64,000 bases of DNA from Lewinella sp. 4G2 (GTDB lineage Bacteria; Bacteroidota; Bacteroidia; Chitinophagales; Saprospiraceae): contig NZ_LVWJ02000019.1 of NCBI RefSeq assembly GCF_001625015.1, forward strand, positions 248,001-312,000, in the 5' to 3' direction. A program made the position numbers and the translations under genes. Shown piece after piece: positions 1 through 8,634 of the stretch; positions within the stretch are counted from its first letter, which is position 1, and each line of letters starts with the position of its first letter. The notes below the pieces were generated by a model that saw nothing but the letters and a program-made list of their open reading frames with translations, ran no database searches and was not told where the DNA came from.

Positions 1-280
1 TTCTTTCCTGTGGGAAATATTGCATTTGTTGAATGTACCGTAATTCCGCCTGTGACTCCCGAAGTTCCTTTAGGAGTACCTTGATCTTGTGAATAAAATC
101 TCTATCGGATTCCGCGGCTCTGGCTTCCGGGTAATGAAAGCCGGCGTGCGTTCCTGCTCTAAGCAACTGACCCGCTACGTGCCTTGAATCGAAATGCCCC
201 AGCTTGTGTAACTCGCGACAGAGATACGTGCAACGAACCGCGAAATCGATCAGTCTCGTCTCCAATTCATTGGCCGTCAT
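1..280 (-). CDS. four-helix-bundle protein (23S rRNA intervening-sequence family), C-terminus cut by window edge
   Basis: Reading the minus strand from the ATG at 278-280 gives 93 residues with no stop before the window edge. The pattern of the S23/IVP four-helix-bundle family is clear: an N-terminal amphipathic helix, a QLLRAGTHAGFHYPEA segment equivalent to the family's QLxRSxTSxxxNxxEA, then a DFIHKIKVLLKELRE helix. Members are found as ORFs inserted in 23S rRNA genes and, in Bacteroidota, as many free-standing genes of unknown function. No rRNA is seen next to it, so it is probably a free-standing copy. The natural C-terminus probably lies a short way outside the window, since the family averages about 115-130 residues. 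Confidence 0.8.
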   Translation of the reverse strand, partial: MTANELETRLIDFAVRCTYLCRELHKLGHFDSRHVAGQLLRAGTHAGFHYPEARAAESDRDFIHKIKVLLKELRESQAELRYIQQMQYFPQER

Positions 281-320
281 AAAGCATTATCGTTTAAATT
301 GATCGCAAGTCTACAAGTCA

Positions 321-347
321 CGCCTGTGACGCCTGTGACGCCTGTGA
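321..347. repeat. three tandem copies of a 9-bp unit (CGCCTGTGA)
   Basis: CGCCTGTGA is repeated three times without change between the two flanking minus-strand genes. It is a simple microsatellite-like array with no evident hairpin. Confidence 0.8.
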
Positions 348-395
348 CGTAAGCAAATTCTCAATTCTCAATCTCCAATTTAAAATTCTCAATTC

Positions 396-1109
396 TTAAA
401 TTTCAAAGTCCAATGCCCTTCTGAGCACTGCCCCATCCCGTTGGTCCGCCAGTTGTTTGTAGGCGGCTTCGTTGAAGCGGTAGAGGACGGCCGGGCGGTG
501 CGCCACGTTTTTCTGGCGGCCAACTTCTTCCAGGATGCCAGTGCGGAGGATGCGGGTGCGGAAATTGCGCTTGTTGAAGGCCTCCACGTTGAGGACGGTT
601 TCGTAGAGTTGCTGCAACTGGCCGAGCGTAAACTCTTCGGGAAGCAGCTCAAAACCAATGGGTTGGTAGCGCACTTTGGCAGCTAAACGGTTGACGGCCA
701 TCTTGATGATCTCGTCGTGGTCGAACGCCATATCCGGGATCTTATTGACGGGGAACCATTCGGCGCGGGTGGCATCAGAGGAAGCTACGGCAGGGTGGTC
801 CTGCAAGTTGACGAGGGAGAAATAAGCGACGGAAATTACGCGGCCGCGGGGGTCACGATCGGGTGTCCCGTAGGTATAGAGTTGCTCTACGTATAGGTCC
901 TTTACGCCAGTCTCTTCCTCCAGTTCGCGGAGGGCGGCGGTCTCGAGGGTTTCGTCCATATCCACGAAGCCGCCGGGGAGGGCCCAGTGGCCTTTATACG
1001 GTTCGCCCCCCCGCTCGATGAGCAGGATCTTTAGTTCGGAACCGCCATCGTAACCGAAAACGACAATGTCGACGGTCACCGAAGGGCGGGGGTATTCGTA
1101 GGTGTACAT
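396..1109 (-). CDS. NrtR-like Nudix regulator (Nudix domain plus winged helix)
   Basis: The protein has 237 residues. An N-terminal Nudix domain (about residues 8-145) carries an intact Nudix box, [20 protein letters not shown] followed by TGV, which matches GX5EX7REUXEEXGU. The C-terminal part (about 155-237) looks like the winged-helix DNA-binding domain of NrtR/AraR-type regulators, with [15 protein letters not shown] and the basic [15 protein letters not shown] segment. NrtR proteins repress NAD-synthesis genes and respond to ADP-ribose or related ligands; a Bacteroides relative, AraR, instead controls arabinose genes. Here the gene follows nicotinate phosphoribosyltransferase on the same strand, which favours the NAD role. 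The intact Nudix box means hydrolytic activity cannot be excluded. Family assignment is firm; the regulatory target is inferred from context. Confidence 0.82.
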   Translation of the reverse strand: MYTYEYPRPSVTVDIVVFGYDGGSELKILLIERGGEPYKGHWALPGGFVDMDETLETAALRELEEETGVKDLYVEQLYTYGTPDRDPRGRVISVAYFSLVNLQDHPAVASSDATRAEWFPVNKIPDMAFDHDEIIKMAVNRLAAKVRYQPIGFELLPEEFTLGQLQQLYETVLNVEAFNKRNFRTRILRTGILEEVGRQKNVAHRPAVLYRFNEAAYKQLADQRDGAVLRRALDFEI

Positions 1110-1295
1110 AGGGGACTTAGTTTAGATATGGCGCTAAGATAAGGGGGCGGGGCTTAGGGGAGGGGTTGTGAAGTGCGGCTCTAGTCACTACTCAATGGGG
1201 TAGCGTTTAGAATTTTGACTTGGGTTGAAGTGCTTGTGGATTGATTTGGGTGGGGTTCGATCAAAGCATAGCTAAGATGATTCTGGAGTATATCA

Positions 1296-1343
1296 GGACG
1301 GCTAAAGCCGTCCTTACTGGCGCCTTCGGCGGGTACGGCTGAA
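1296..1343. terminator. short palindromes downstream of the nicotinate phosphoribosyltransferase gene
   Basis: GGACGGCTAAAGCCGTCC (1296-1313) is a perfect 8-bp stem with a 2-base loop. A second, weaker GGCTGAAGCC-type palindrome follows. Both lie just 3' of the minus-strand gene that stops at 1352. They lack a good T-run, so termination is only a guess; they may be dispersed palindromic repeats. Confidence 0.4.
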
Positions 1344-1351
1344 GCCGGACT

Positions 1352-2809
1352 CTACGGGTTTAGTAGGTCTACTTTCTGGTGGTATAGACTGGGATCAAGG
1401 CCATGGGGGAAGTTGGCGGGGTCATCCATGGAGGACCAGAGGCGCCAATTTTGGGTAGCCTTATCCCGGGTTTCTTGCAGGGTAGGTTGGGGGGCGATCA
1501 ATTTCCCCTCCTCAAAGATGGGTTGAAGGAGGTCCACCCCCCGCAGCGGGCCGGGGTAACCAACGGTGCGCACCGCATCCGTGCCATCAACAAATTGGAC
1601 GGCATCATCTGCCGGTACTCCCTGCAACTCATCGTACAGAACGCTGGCCTGAGGAAGTCCGTCCGGATCGAGGAAGCGGCGGATATTGAGTTTACCGGGG
1701 TTGCTCGTTTTGATGGCCGTCTCGGAGCGTTTGATTTTGGGTACCCAATTGCCCGCTTCATCCTGAAGGGCCGCCAATTTATAGACGCCACCGAGGGCGG
1801 GTTGGTCTTTGGCCGTAACGAGGTTGGTCCCGATGCCCCAAACGTCGATTCGCGCGCCACGGCTTTTGAGTTCCCGGACGGCGTATTCATCCAGGCTATC
1901 GGAGGCGACGATCTTAGCATCCGGGAATCCCCCTTCGTCGAGGAGGGCACGGGCTTTGATGGAAAGATCTGCCAGGTCACCACTATCGAGGCGGATACCG
2001 AGCATCTCGTGGCCCCGCCCCCGGAGTTCCAGACCGACCTGGATGGCTTTTTTCACCCCCTCCACGGTATCGTAGGTGTCCACTAAAAAGGTACAGTTGT
2101 TGGGCATCGCGGCGGCGTAGGCTTCGAAGGCCTCCCGTTCTTCGGGGAAGGCCATCACCCAAGCGTGTGCGTGGGTACCCTTCACGGGAATATTGTAGTA
2201 GCGGCCGGCCCAGACGTTGCTCGTCGCATCGCACCCACCTACGTAGGCAGCGCGGCTGGCCGTTAGCCCACCGTCGATACCCTGGGCGCGGCGGAGGCCG
2301 AATTCCAGTACGGTATCGTCGCCGGCAGCCTCCTTGATCCGAGCGGCTTTGGTAGCGATGAGGGTGGAGAAGTTCATGACTGTCAGCAGGGCAGTCTCCA
2401 GTAGTTGGGCCTGGATGAGTGGGGCTTCGATCCGCAGCAAAGGTTCGTGCGGTAGCGCGATCTCCCCTTCCGGGATGGCGTGGATCGTGCCCGTGAATTT
2501 CATCCGCTGTAAGTAGTTGAGGAAAGGTTCCTTGAATAAAGGTTCCCCGTTCGCTCCCTTCAGCCGGCCGAGGTACTGTACGTCATCCGCCGAAAAATGC
2601 AGACCTTTGATGAGGTCGATGGCCAGGGGCAGTCCTGCAGCGAGGGCGAAGTCCCCTCCAAAGGGTGCCTTGCGGAAGAACAGGTGAAAGATGGCCTTGC
2701 GCTCGTGCATCCGTTGCTGGTAGTAACCGGCGGCCATCGTGAGTTGGTAGAGGTCCGTCAACAACCCGAAGTCAGGGCGGTAAACCGTAGCGAGGTGGGA
2801 GTGGGACAT
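1352..2809 (-). CDS. pncB: nicotinate phosphoribosyltransferase
   Basis: The protein has 485 residues and makes nicotinate mononucleotide from nicotinate and PRPP, the entry step of NAD salvage (Preiss-Handler pathway). Family signatures are visible throughout: the N-terminal LLTDLYQLTMAAGYY, the RRAQGIDGGLTASRAAYVGG block, the GTHAHAWVM segment with the catalytic histidine, the LDSGDL phosphate-binding motif and the late GVYKL segment. Length matches the family. The start at 2809 lies only 30 bp from the divergent modA-like gene, so control signals for both must be compressed into that gap or lie within the genes. It is followed on the same strand by the NrtR-like regulator, which suggests local control of NAD salvage. 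Confidence 0.95.
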   Translation of the reverse strand: MSHSHLATVYRPDFGLLTDLYQLTMAAGYYQQRMHERKAIFHLFFRKAPFGGDFALAAGLPLAIDLIKGLHFSADDVQYLGRLKGANGEPLFKEPFLNYLQRMKFTGTIHAIPEGEIALPHEPLLRIEAPLIQAQLLETALLTVMNFSTLIATKAARIKEAAGDDTVLEFGLRRAQGIDGGLTASRAAYVGGCDATSNVWAGRYYNIPVKGTHAHAWVMAFPEEREAFEAYAAAMPNNCTFLVDTYDTVEGVKKAIQVGLELRGRGHEMLGIRLDSGDLADLSIKARALLDEGGFPDAKIVASDSLDEYAVRELKSRGARIDVWGIGTNLVTAKDQPALGGVYKLAALQDEAGNWVPKIKRSETAIKTSNPGKLNIRRFLDPDGLPQASVLYDELQGVPADDAVQFVDGTDAVRTVGYPGPLRGVDLLQPIFEEGKLIAPQPTLQETRDKATQNWRLWSSMDDPANFPHGLDPSLYHQKVDLLNP

Positions 2810-2839
2810 GGTAGTTAGTTTAAATTTTAAGTAAAGTTA

Positions 2840-3679
2840 ATGACTGCTAGCTTCCCGGACAAGTTTTTCGGCATCCTATTCCAAAGTCAGCCCGTTAGTA
2901 ACCGCCACGGATGGGTGCTAATCTCCGCACTCCTGGTATTCGTTACTTCCTGCGGACCAGCCCCCGATTCCCCCACCCTGACCATCGCCGCCGCCTCCAG
3001 CCTCCGCCCCGCCCTCGAAAATATTGTGGATGAATACGAACGGGAAACGGGCACGACCTGCGAGATCGTTTACGGCTCCTCCGGAAAACTCACGGCTCAA
3101 ATCTTAGCCGGCGCGCCCTACGACGTTTTCCTCTCCGCAAGCGACCTCTACACCGAGCAACTACAACAAAAAAACCGGACCGGCGGCCCCGCCCAGTTCA
3201 TCGCCAGCGGCCAGCTTGCCATTTGGTCCTACAGTGAACGTTACGACTCGACCTGGCTCCAGTATCACTCCCCCGCTCCCGGCCGCATCGCCATCCCCAA
3301 CCCCACCACGGCCCCCTACGGCATCGCCGCCATCGACTACCTGAAGGGCGCCGGCCTCTATCAGGATCTATCAGACCAACTCGTCTACGGCGAAAGCGTA
3401 GGGCAAACGGCCCAATTCATCCAATCCGGCGCCGCGGAAGTTGGCCTGGTTGCCCTTTCCATCCCCCTCAGCCTTCCGCCAGCGGAAAGGGGAAATGTCA
3501 GGAAGATCGAGCCGGAAACTCACCTACCCATTAAACACTGGGCGGTGACAATCAAGCGAAATGATACCCCTGCTGAGCAATCGGCTAAGCGGTTCGTTAC
3601 TTTTTTACAGGAGGAGCGGGTGAAGGGGACTTGGGGGGAGTTTGGATTCCTCTTAGAGACCTTAGATCCTAGATTTTAG
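2840..3679 (+). CDS. modA: molybdate-type ABC transporter substrate-binding lipoprotein, orphan
   Basis: The protein has 279 residues. LISALLVFVTSCGPAP is a lipoprotein signal with its cysteine after an SPII-like box, so the mature protein is probably membrane-tethered in the periplasm. The mature part begins LTIAAASSLRPALENIV and contains YGSSGKLTAQILAGAPYDVF, both hallmarks of ModA, which binds molybdate or tungstate. The ATG at 2840 leaves a rather long pre-signal segment; an in-frame GTG at 2915 would give a standard signal peptide, so the start is uncertain. No modB or modC permease/ATPase gene is adjacent; the next sequence is a repeat array. The transporter partners must be elsewhere or the protein acts alone. 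Confidence 0.85.
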   Translation: MTASFPDKFFGILFQSQPVSNRHGWVLISALLVFVTSCGPAPDSPTLTIAAASSLRPALENIVDEYERETGTTCEIVYGSSGKLTAQILAGAPYDVFLSASDLYTEQLQQKNRTGGPAQFIASGQLAIWSYSERYDSTWLQYHSPAPGRIAIPNPTTAPYGIAAIDYLKGAGLYQDLSDQLVYGESVGQTAQFIQSGAAEVGLVALSIPLSLPPAERGNVRKIEPETHLPIKHWAVTIKRNDTPAEQSAKRFVTFLQEERVKGTWGEFGFLLETLDPRF

Positions 3680-3710
3680 AAGTTAGACGGGATACATGAA
3701 GGCTCGATAG

Positions 3711-4207
3711 TTATCCGTCCCTTGCAGGTGGTAGTGAAATTTCTTCGGATTGGCGTTAAGAACGCTGCACTGTTCGAGCTGATACTGTTCTTGCCTGACA
3801 CCAAAATCTTATGCAAACGCAGATCAGTGCTTGAAAAACAGATCGTTGAGCGAGTTTGCAGCGTTTAGCCAATCCGAAGAAATTTCACTACCACCTGCAA
3901 AGGACAAAGCTTTTGCTTCTTTTGGCTACAAAAGAAGTGGTGGAAAAGAAGTGGCTACAAAAGAAGTGACATTAAGCATCGACCTAAAGGTCGACGTACC
4001 GGAAGAGAACCCGGCCTGGAGGCCGGGAGCCGGAGGGCAAATTCGCGAGAAGCCACCTGCACAGGACAAAGCTTTTACTTCTTTTAGCTTCGCTGCTACT
4101 ACGTGGTGACTACAAAAGAAGTGGCTACAAAAGAAGTTACGTTAAGCATCGACCTAAAGGTCGACGTACCGGAAAAAACCCGGCCGGAGGCCGGGAACCC
4201 CAACCCC
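3711..4207. repeat. composite palindromic repeat array, copy 1
   Basis: The first part (3711-3905) has a perfect 33-bp inverted repeat at its ends (3722-3754 and 3868-3900, starting TTGCAGGTGGTAGTG) around about 110 bp of less symmetric sequence. It is followed by two related units (about 3901-4035 and 4061-4207). Each has an AAAGAAGTGG-rich segment, a TCGACCTAAAGGTCGA palindrome and a CCGG-rich hairpin (for example 4010-4027). The same array lies in reverse orientation at 59330-59840. Open frames across it are repeat-derived and not convincing genes. It sits between convergent genes, modA and the hexosaminidase. Confidence 0.85.
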
Positions 4208-4208
4208 A

Positions 4209-5699
4209 CTACCGAAAAACCCGCGAATCATACGTCCCAATCCCCTGCTCCTTCAACCACCCCTGGTGCACCTTCAACCGCTCCACGAATGGTGCGTACT
4301 GCCGCTTCATTTGGTAACTCCAACCCACCTCCGCGAGGGCGGGCAAACGGGGGAAGACGAGGTAATCAATATCCTCCAACGAGCGGACGGTCTCACTCCA
4401 GAGAGGCGCTTCGATACCGAGGATATCCTTTTCCGTTAAGCCGTCCACCAGCGTACCGGGGTCCCAGTTGTAGGCATCGTCCACTTCGATGTAGGCGGCC
4501 CAGTGGAGGCCGATCCGGCTGAGGGAATCGTACTGCATATCGAGGTAAGTGCGCTTGGCGAGACTGAACAATACTTTGTTCCCCGCTTCCTTCGCTTTGA
4601 GGGCGTACTCGGTATGGTTCCAGAGTTGCACGACGGAGCCTTCGGCCAATCCGGCTACGGCTACCTCGTCCCAACCAATGGATTTTTTCCCGTGCTTCAG
4701 TACGATATCCTGCGCGCGGCGAATCAGCTTTACGTAATCGTCGTGCGGCGTTACGCTACTCTCGTCGCCGCCAATGTGAAAGTACGGGCCGGGCGTGATG
4801 GCACTGATCTCCCGGACCACGTCGTCGATGAATTCGTAGGTCACTTCTTTATTGGCATCCAGCGTGGAGAAACCCACCTTTGTGCCGAAGTAGGGGTCCC
4901 GCGCTTTACCGTCGCCGTTCAGTTCGGCGTAGGCGTTGAGGGCGGCATTGGTGTGGCCGGGCATGTCAATCTCCGGCACGACGGTGATACCGCGGGCGGC
5001 GGCGTAGTTCACGATCTCCGTGTAGTCCTCCTGAGTGTAGTAACCACCGGGCGTACCATCCACCTCAAACCGGCCACCGATCTCGGCGAGGCCGGGCCAG
5101 GATTTGATTTCAATCCGCCACCCCTGGTCGTCCGATAAGTGGAGGTGCAGGTGGTTAATCTTGTAGGGAGCGATCCGGTCAATCACCTGCTTCACTGTAT
5201 CCACGCCGAAAAAGTGGCGGGCCACGTCCAGCATGAAGCCCCGGTAAGCGTAGCGGGGTTGGTCCGTAATCGTCCCAGCGGGGAGGAAGATCCCCCGTTC
5301 GGTATTCGGGCTGAACTCAACGACTTGCACCAGCGTGATGGCCCCGTTCAGCAGCCCCGCGGCGGCTTTGGCCGTGATGGTAATTCCTTCCGCGGAGATG
5401 TCCAGCAGGTAGGCTTCGTTTGGCAGCGTCAGGCTGGGGTCGAGGCTGGTGGCCAGCGGCAGCATCCCCAGATCACGGCTCCTCAGGTAATCCATCGCAC
5501 CCGCGTCAGCGCCCGAATTACCTGCCGCTGCGTCGCCGTCGGTATCCACCCATAGGTAACCGTCGCGGCTGCTCATCTCGAAGGGCAGGGGTATGATCGG
5601 CAGGTCCGCCAACGGTGCCATGGCCGGGGCGGGCGGGATGGCATCGCCCCCACAGGAGAACAACAAAAAGGCGAGGCAACAGAGGGAAAGCAGGCGCAT
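4209..5699 (-). CDS. beta-N-acetylhexosaminidase, GH20, lipoprotein
   Basis: The protein has 496 residues from the ATG at 5699, chosen over an upstream ATG because it starts directly at the signal MRLLSLCCLAFLLFSCGG. The lipobox cysteine predicts a membrane-anchored enzyme. A GH20b-like alpha/beta domain (about 35-145) precedes the catalytic TIM barrel (about 150-450). Barrel motifs include YRGFMLDVARHFF, HLHLSDDQGWRIEIK, VPEIDMPGH and HIGGDES, the last holding the Asp-Glu catalytic pair of substrate-assisted hexosaminidases. It should remove terminal N-acetylhexosamine from chitin, peptidoglycan fragments or glycans. It is divergent from a VanX-like dipeptidase, a pairing that would fit wall-fragment processing. 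A 17-bp dispersed word lies in the N-terminal linker (5497-5513). Confidence 0.92.
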   Translation of the reverse strand: MRLLSLCCLAFLLFSCGGDAIPPAPAMAPLADLPIIPLPFEMSSRDGYLWVDTDGDAAAGNSGADAGAMDYLRSRDLGMLPLATSLDPSLTLPNEAYLLDISAEGITITAKAAAGLLNGAITLVQVVEFSPNTERGIFLPAGTITDQPRYAYRGFMLDVARHFFGVDTVKQVIDRIAPYKINHLHLHLSDDQGWRIEIKSWPGLAEIGGRFEVDGTPGGYYTQEDYTEIVNYAAARGITVVPEIDMPGHTNAALNAYAELNGDGKARDPYFGTKVGFSTLDANKEVTYEFIDDVVREISAITPGPYFHIGGDESSVTPHDDYVKLIRRAQDIVLKHGKKSIGWDEVAVAGLAEGSVVQLWNHTEYALKAKEAGNKVLFSLAKRTYLDMQYDSLSRIGLHWAAYIEVDDAYNWDPGTLVDGLTEKDILGIEAPLWSETVRSLEDIDYLVFPRLPALAEVGWSYQMKRQYAPFVERLKVHQGWLKEQGIGTYDSRVFR

Positions 5700-5743
5700 G
5701 GGTCGAGATTTGAAGGGCAAGATAAGGTACCTTCGCGGCTACC

Positions 5744-6430
5744 ATGATGAAGTTTTTGCCCCTGCTTTTTGTCCTCGCCGCCTGCACCAATGGCGAGCCC
5801 ACTCCCCCACCGGTCCTGCAAGCCGGGTTCCCCATCGAGGTACCGCCGCCACCACCGCCACCCGCGCCAGTCTACGATTACGATACGACGCAGTGGCTGG
5901 AAATGACGGACCTCGAGCCCACCATCCGCCTCGATCTCCGCTACGCCACGGCCAATAATTTCATGAAGACCAAGATCTACGATTGCGCCCGTTGCTTCTA
6001 CCGGCCCAAAGTTGCCAGGGCGCTGGCGCAGGTGCACAGGAAGTTGGGGGAACAAGGACTGGGCCTAAAAATGTACGACTGCTACCGGCCAGGACCGTAC
6101 CAACAACGGCTCTGGGACGTCCTCCCCGACGCCCGCTACGTCGCCAACCCCAAACGCGGTAGCCTCCACAGCCGCGGCGCCGCCGCCGACCTAACGGTAG
6201 TGGACCTCACCACCGGCGAAGAACTCGACATGGGTACCGGCTACGATTTCTTCGGCGTGAAAGCCTACACCACCACGACCAACCTACCGGCCAACGTACT
6301 CGCCAATCGGAAACTTTTCCAGGAAGCCATGCGCGCCGAAGGTTTCGGAACGATTCGGACGGAATGGTGGCACTTTAACTTTCTCGGCCCGCGGTATGAG
6401 TTATCGGATTGGGTTTGGGGGTGTGAGTGA
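5744..6430 (+). CDS. D-alanyl-D-alanine dipeptidase, VanX/DdpX-like lipoprotein (peptidase family M15D)
   Basis: The protein has 228 residues. FLPLLFVLAACTNG is a lipoprotein signal, followed by a proline-rich linker (about 36-42) and the M15D zinc peptidase domain. Zinc-site motifs are present: SLHSRGAAADLTV matches SxHxxGxAxD and EWWHF holds the catalytic Glu and last zinc His. The family cleaves D-Ala-D-Ala. With an export signal it is more likely to serve wall recycling or scavenging than vancomycin resistance, and no vanHA-like genes are nearby. It starts 45 bp from the divergent hexosaminidase start. A second Met directly after the first could also be used. Confidence 0.9.
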   Translation: MMKFLPLLFVLAACTNGEPTPPPVLQAGFPIEVPPPPPPPAPVYDYDTTQWLEMTDLEPTIRLDLRYATANNFMKTKIYDCARCFYRPKVARALAQVHRKLGEQGLGLKMYDCYRPGPYQQRLWDVLPDARYVANPKRGSLHSRGAAADLTVVDLTTGEELDMGTGYDFFGVKAYTTTTNLPANVLANRKLFQEAMRAEGFGTIRTEWWHFNFLGPRYELSDWVWGCE

Positions 6431-6517
6431 ATTGGTATTTTGGTGCTTTAGCTTCGCTGCTACTTCGTGGTGGTATTTTGGTGCTTTGGCTTGCGGGAGA
6501 CTACGCCAGATTTACCA

Positions 6518-8530
6518 TCACTGTCCGCGTTCCTTTACAATCTCCGGACGGATCCGTTGAGCCGCAGCGAACCGCTCCTGGGCCTCCGCCTCGCGGCCGG
6601 CGTTGAAGAGGGCCATCCCGTAGTTCCATTGAGCATCCGCATCGTTGGGGCGGACGGCCGCGGCGCGCTCAAAGAAGCCTACAGCCTCCTCCGTCTTGCC
6701 CGACACCCCAGAGGTGACGCCGAGTAAGCGCAAGGTTTCGTAATCCATCGGCCGCAGTTGTTCGGCTTCGCGGAGGTAGCGGTAGGCGCCTTCGATGTCG
6801 CCACGCTGCTCCCCGGCGGTTCGGCCACCGGCGCGCAGGGCAAGTATGAGATTGTCCTCGGCGGGTTGGTAGCTTGGGTCGAGCTCGAGTACCTTTTTGT
6901 AGGTGGTGATGGCGGCATCGTAGTCCTCCAGCAACAATTCGGCGTTACCGCGCAGCAGGTAGGCATTCCGGTAGGTGGGGTGGATTTCGATGGCTCGGTT
7001 CAGGTCGGTGATGGAGGTCGTCAGGAGTTCCTTTTGTCCGGGCTTCGCGGCGTCTGTCAGGCTTTGGTAGTAGTCCACCCGGGCCCCGCCGGCGGCGTTC
7101 AGTAGCTTGGCGGAGTTGGGTTGCTTTTTCACGTCGGTGGTAAAGAGGGTGTAGTTATCCTTCCAGTCCGGATTACGCAGTAGCGTCAGGACCGAGAAGA
7201 CGGCCACCACGGCGACGCCGGCCCACGCCAACTTACCACCGTACTTCCGGGCTAGCAACTGTAGTCCGTAGCCCACCGCAAAGGCCCAGCCCAAGCTCGG
7301 GAAGAAGAGAAAACGTTCCGAAAGCAGCGTCCCGACGGAGAAAGGAATATTACTCGCCACGCTGATTCCGGAGAGGTATAGCAGGATCCCAAAAGCTAAC
7401 GGCCGGTGGGTTTTCCACTTCAGGAGGGCAAAGGCCGCTAGCCCGAGGTGAACCAGTAAACCAATCCACGGGCCGATGTTGCCCCAGGTCTGCAGGGGGA
7501 TGGAAACCGGGTAGTAATCGTGCACCAGGTTGACGGGCAGGAAAATCAGTTTCAGGTAGAGTAAAAGGGTGTAGCAACCGGTGGCGACCCTTTCGGCCAA
7601 GGGGATTTCCCGCCAGATGCCGTTCCACCACTCCACGAAGGGATTGTTCATGAGTTCGAGGATGGGGGCTCCCGAAGCGTCCGGGAGGATAGCGCTGCGC
7701 ACGGCCAAGTACCCAAAGGCAGCGACGGCGGCGGGAGCAACGTATTTTAGTCCGGACCAATTCACGCCGTTTTTCGCCGGTCCACCGTCCCTTTTTACCG
7801 GTGGAAAGAGAAGTACTGCAGCCGGCAGCACGGCCAGGTAGGTGAAGGCGGTTTCTTTGCTCAGGCACCCCAGACCCATCGCCACGGCACCCGCGGCAGC
7901 GCCCAGCCAGCTTTTATCACGCGCCGCGCGCCAGACCAGCCAGGTGGCCAGCGCGGAAAAGAGCAACGCCGCAATCTCGTCGCGACCCTTAATGTTGGCC
8001 ACGGCCTCGGTGTGGATGGGGTGAGCTGCAAACAGCCCCACGATCAGCAGCGGCAACCACCAGGCGTAGCCCCTGTTTTTGAGTAGGCCGGTCACGAAAT
8101 ACAGCAGGAGCGCCAAGAGAGCTCCGTACCAGACGACGTTGAAGAAGTGGCCGATGAATGGGCCCGGACTCACCTGCTGCTCCACGGCAAACAGCGCCAG
8201 CGTCAACGGCCGGTAACGCCCGCCGGTGACGAGGTTGGCCTTGGACTCATCCTCGAAAAAGCCGTAAAAAGTATCGTAGGCAAAGATGTCGCCAATGCCC
8301 GCCGTCCCCTTTTGTACGAGGGCATTGTCGGTGATGACGATGGCGTCGTCCACCGTAAAATCGTGGCCCAAGGTGTTGCCGTAGAGCACGAAGGCGAAGA
8401 GGAACAAGGCCGCGGCCTGCACGACCGGGCGTTGGAACCAAGCGGGCGCCGCCGTAGACACAACGATGGGTGCTGACTCAATCTTGGAAAGAGGGGAAAC
8501 GGGAGCTTTCCGTTTTGACTTTTTCGCCAT
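6518..8530 (-). CDS. TMTC-like GT-C membrane protein with C-terminal TPR repeats
   Basis: The protein has 670 residues from the ATG at 8530 (MAKKSKRK). About ten hydrophobic segments (from residue 35 to about 430) carry GT-C hallmarks: an early acidic loop motif TVDDAIVITDN and the block AAHPIHTEAVANIKGRDEI, which closely resembles eukaryotic TMTC O-mannosyltransferases (GT105). The C-terminal third holds TPR repeats, such as LRGNAELLLEDYDAAITTYK and NYGMALFNAGREAEA. The likely role is lipid-linked sugar transfer to exported protein with TPRs for binding, but substrate and donor are unknown. An upstream ATG at 8548 adds six residues. A 17-bp dispersed word lies inside a membrane segment (7887-7903). 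Confidence 0.8.
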   Translation of the reverse strand: MAKKSKRKAPVSPLSKIESAPIVVSTAAPAWFQRPVVQAAALFLFAFVLYGNTLGHDFTVDDAIVITDNALVQKGTAGIGDIFAYDTFYGFFEDESKANLVTGGRYRPLTLALFAVEQQVSPGPFIGHFFNVVWYGALLALLLYFVTGLLKNRGYAWWLPLLIVGLFAAHPIHTEAVANIKGRDEIAALLFSALATWLVWRAARDKSWLGAAAGAVAMGLGCLSKETAFTYLAVLPAAVLLFPPVKRDGGPAKNGVNWSGLKYVAPAAVAAFGYLAVRSAILPDASGAPILELMNNPFVEWWNGIWREIPLAERVATGCYTLLLYLKLIFLPVNLVHDYYPVSIPLQTWGNIGPWIGLLVHLGLAAFALLKWKTHRPLAFGILLYLSGISVASNIPFSVGTLLSERFLFFPSLGWAFAVGYGLQLLARKYGGKLAWAGVAVVAVFSVLTLLRNPDWKDNYTLFTTDVKKQPNSAKLLNAAGGARVDYYQSLTDAAKPGQKELLTTSITDLNRAIEIHPTYRNAYLLRGNAELLLEDYDAAITTYKKVLELDPSYQPAEDNLILALRAGGRTAGEQRGDIEGAYRYLREAEQLRPMDYETLRLLGVTSGVSGKTEEAVGFFERAAAVRPNDADAQWNYGMALFNAGREAEAQERFAAAQRIRPEIVKERGQ

Positions 8531-8634
8531 GGAACGAAAGTAGCCCATAAATGGGATTCTGCAGATTGCGGGGCGGGCCCCGAACCAATCAGGACTTGGT
8601 TCCTTTGGTTAACTCACGCACTAAAGAAAAATCT

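Noticed and set aside
2814-2839. Inverted repeat before pncB as an NrtR operator
   Set aside because: Only about 8 of 13 positions pair, and I cannot recall a firm Bacteroidota consensus, so it is not listed as a feature.
3831-4522. Two plus-strand open frames of 92 and 139 codons
   Set aside because: They are made of the dispersed repeat units, and the second runs antisense into the hexosaminidase gene. The matching repeat at 59 kb does not keep them as genes.
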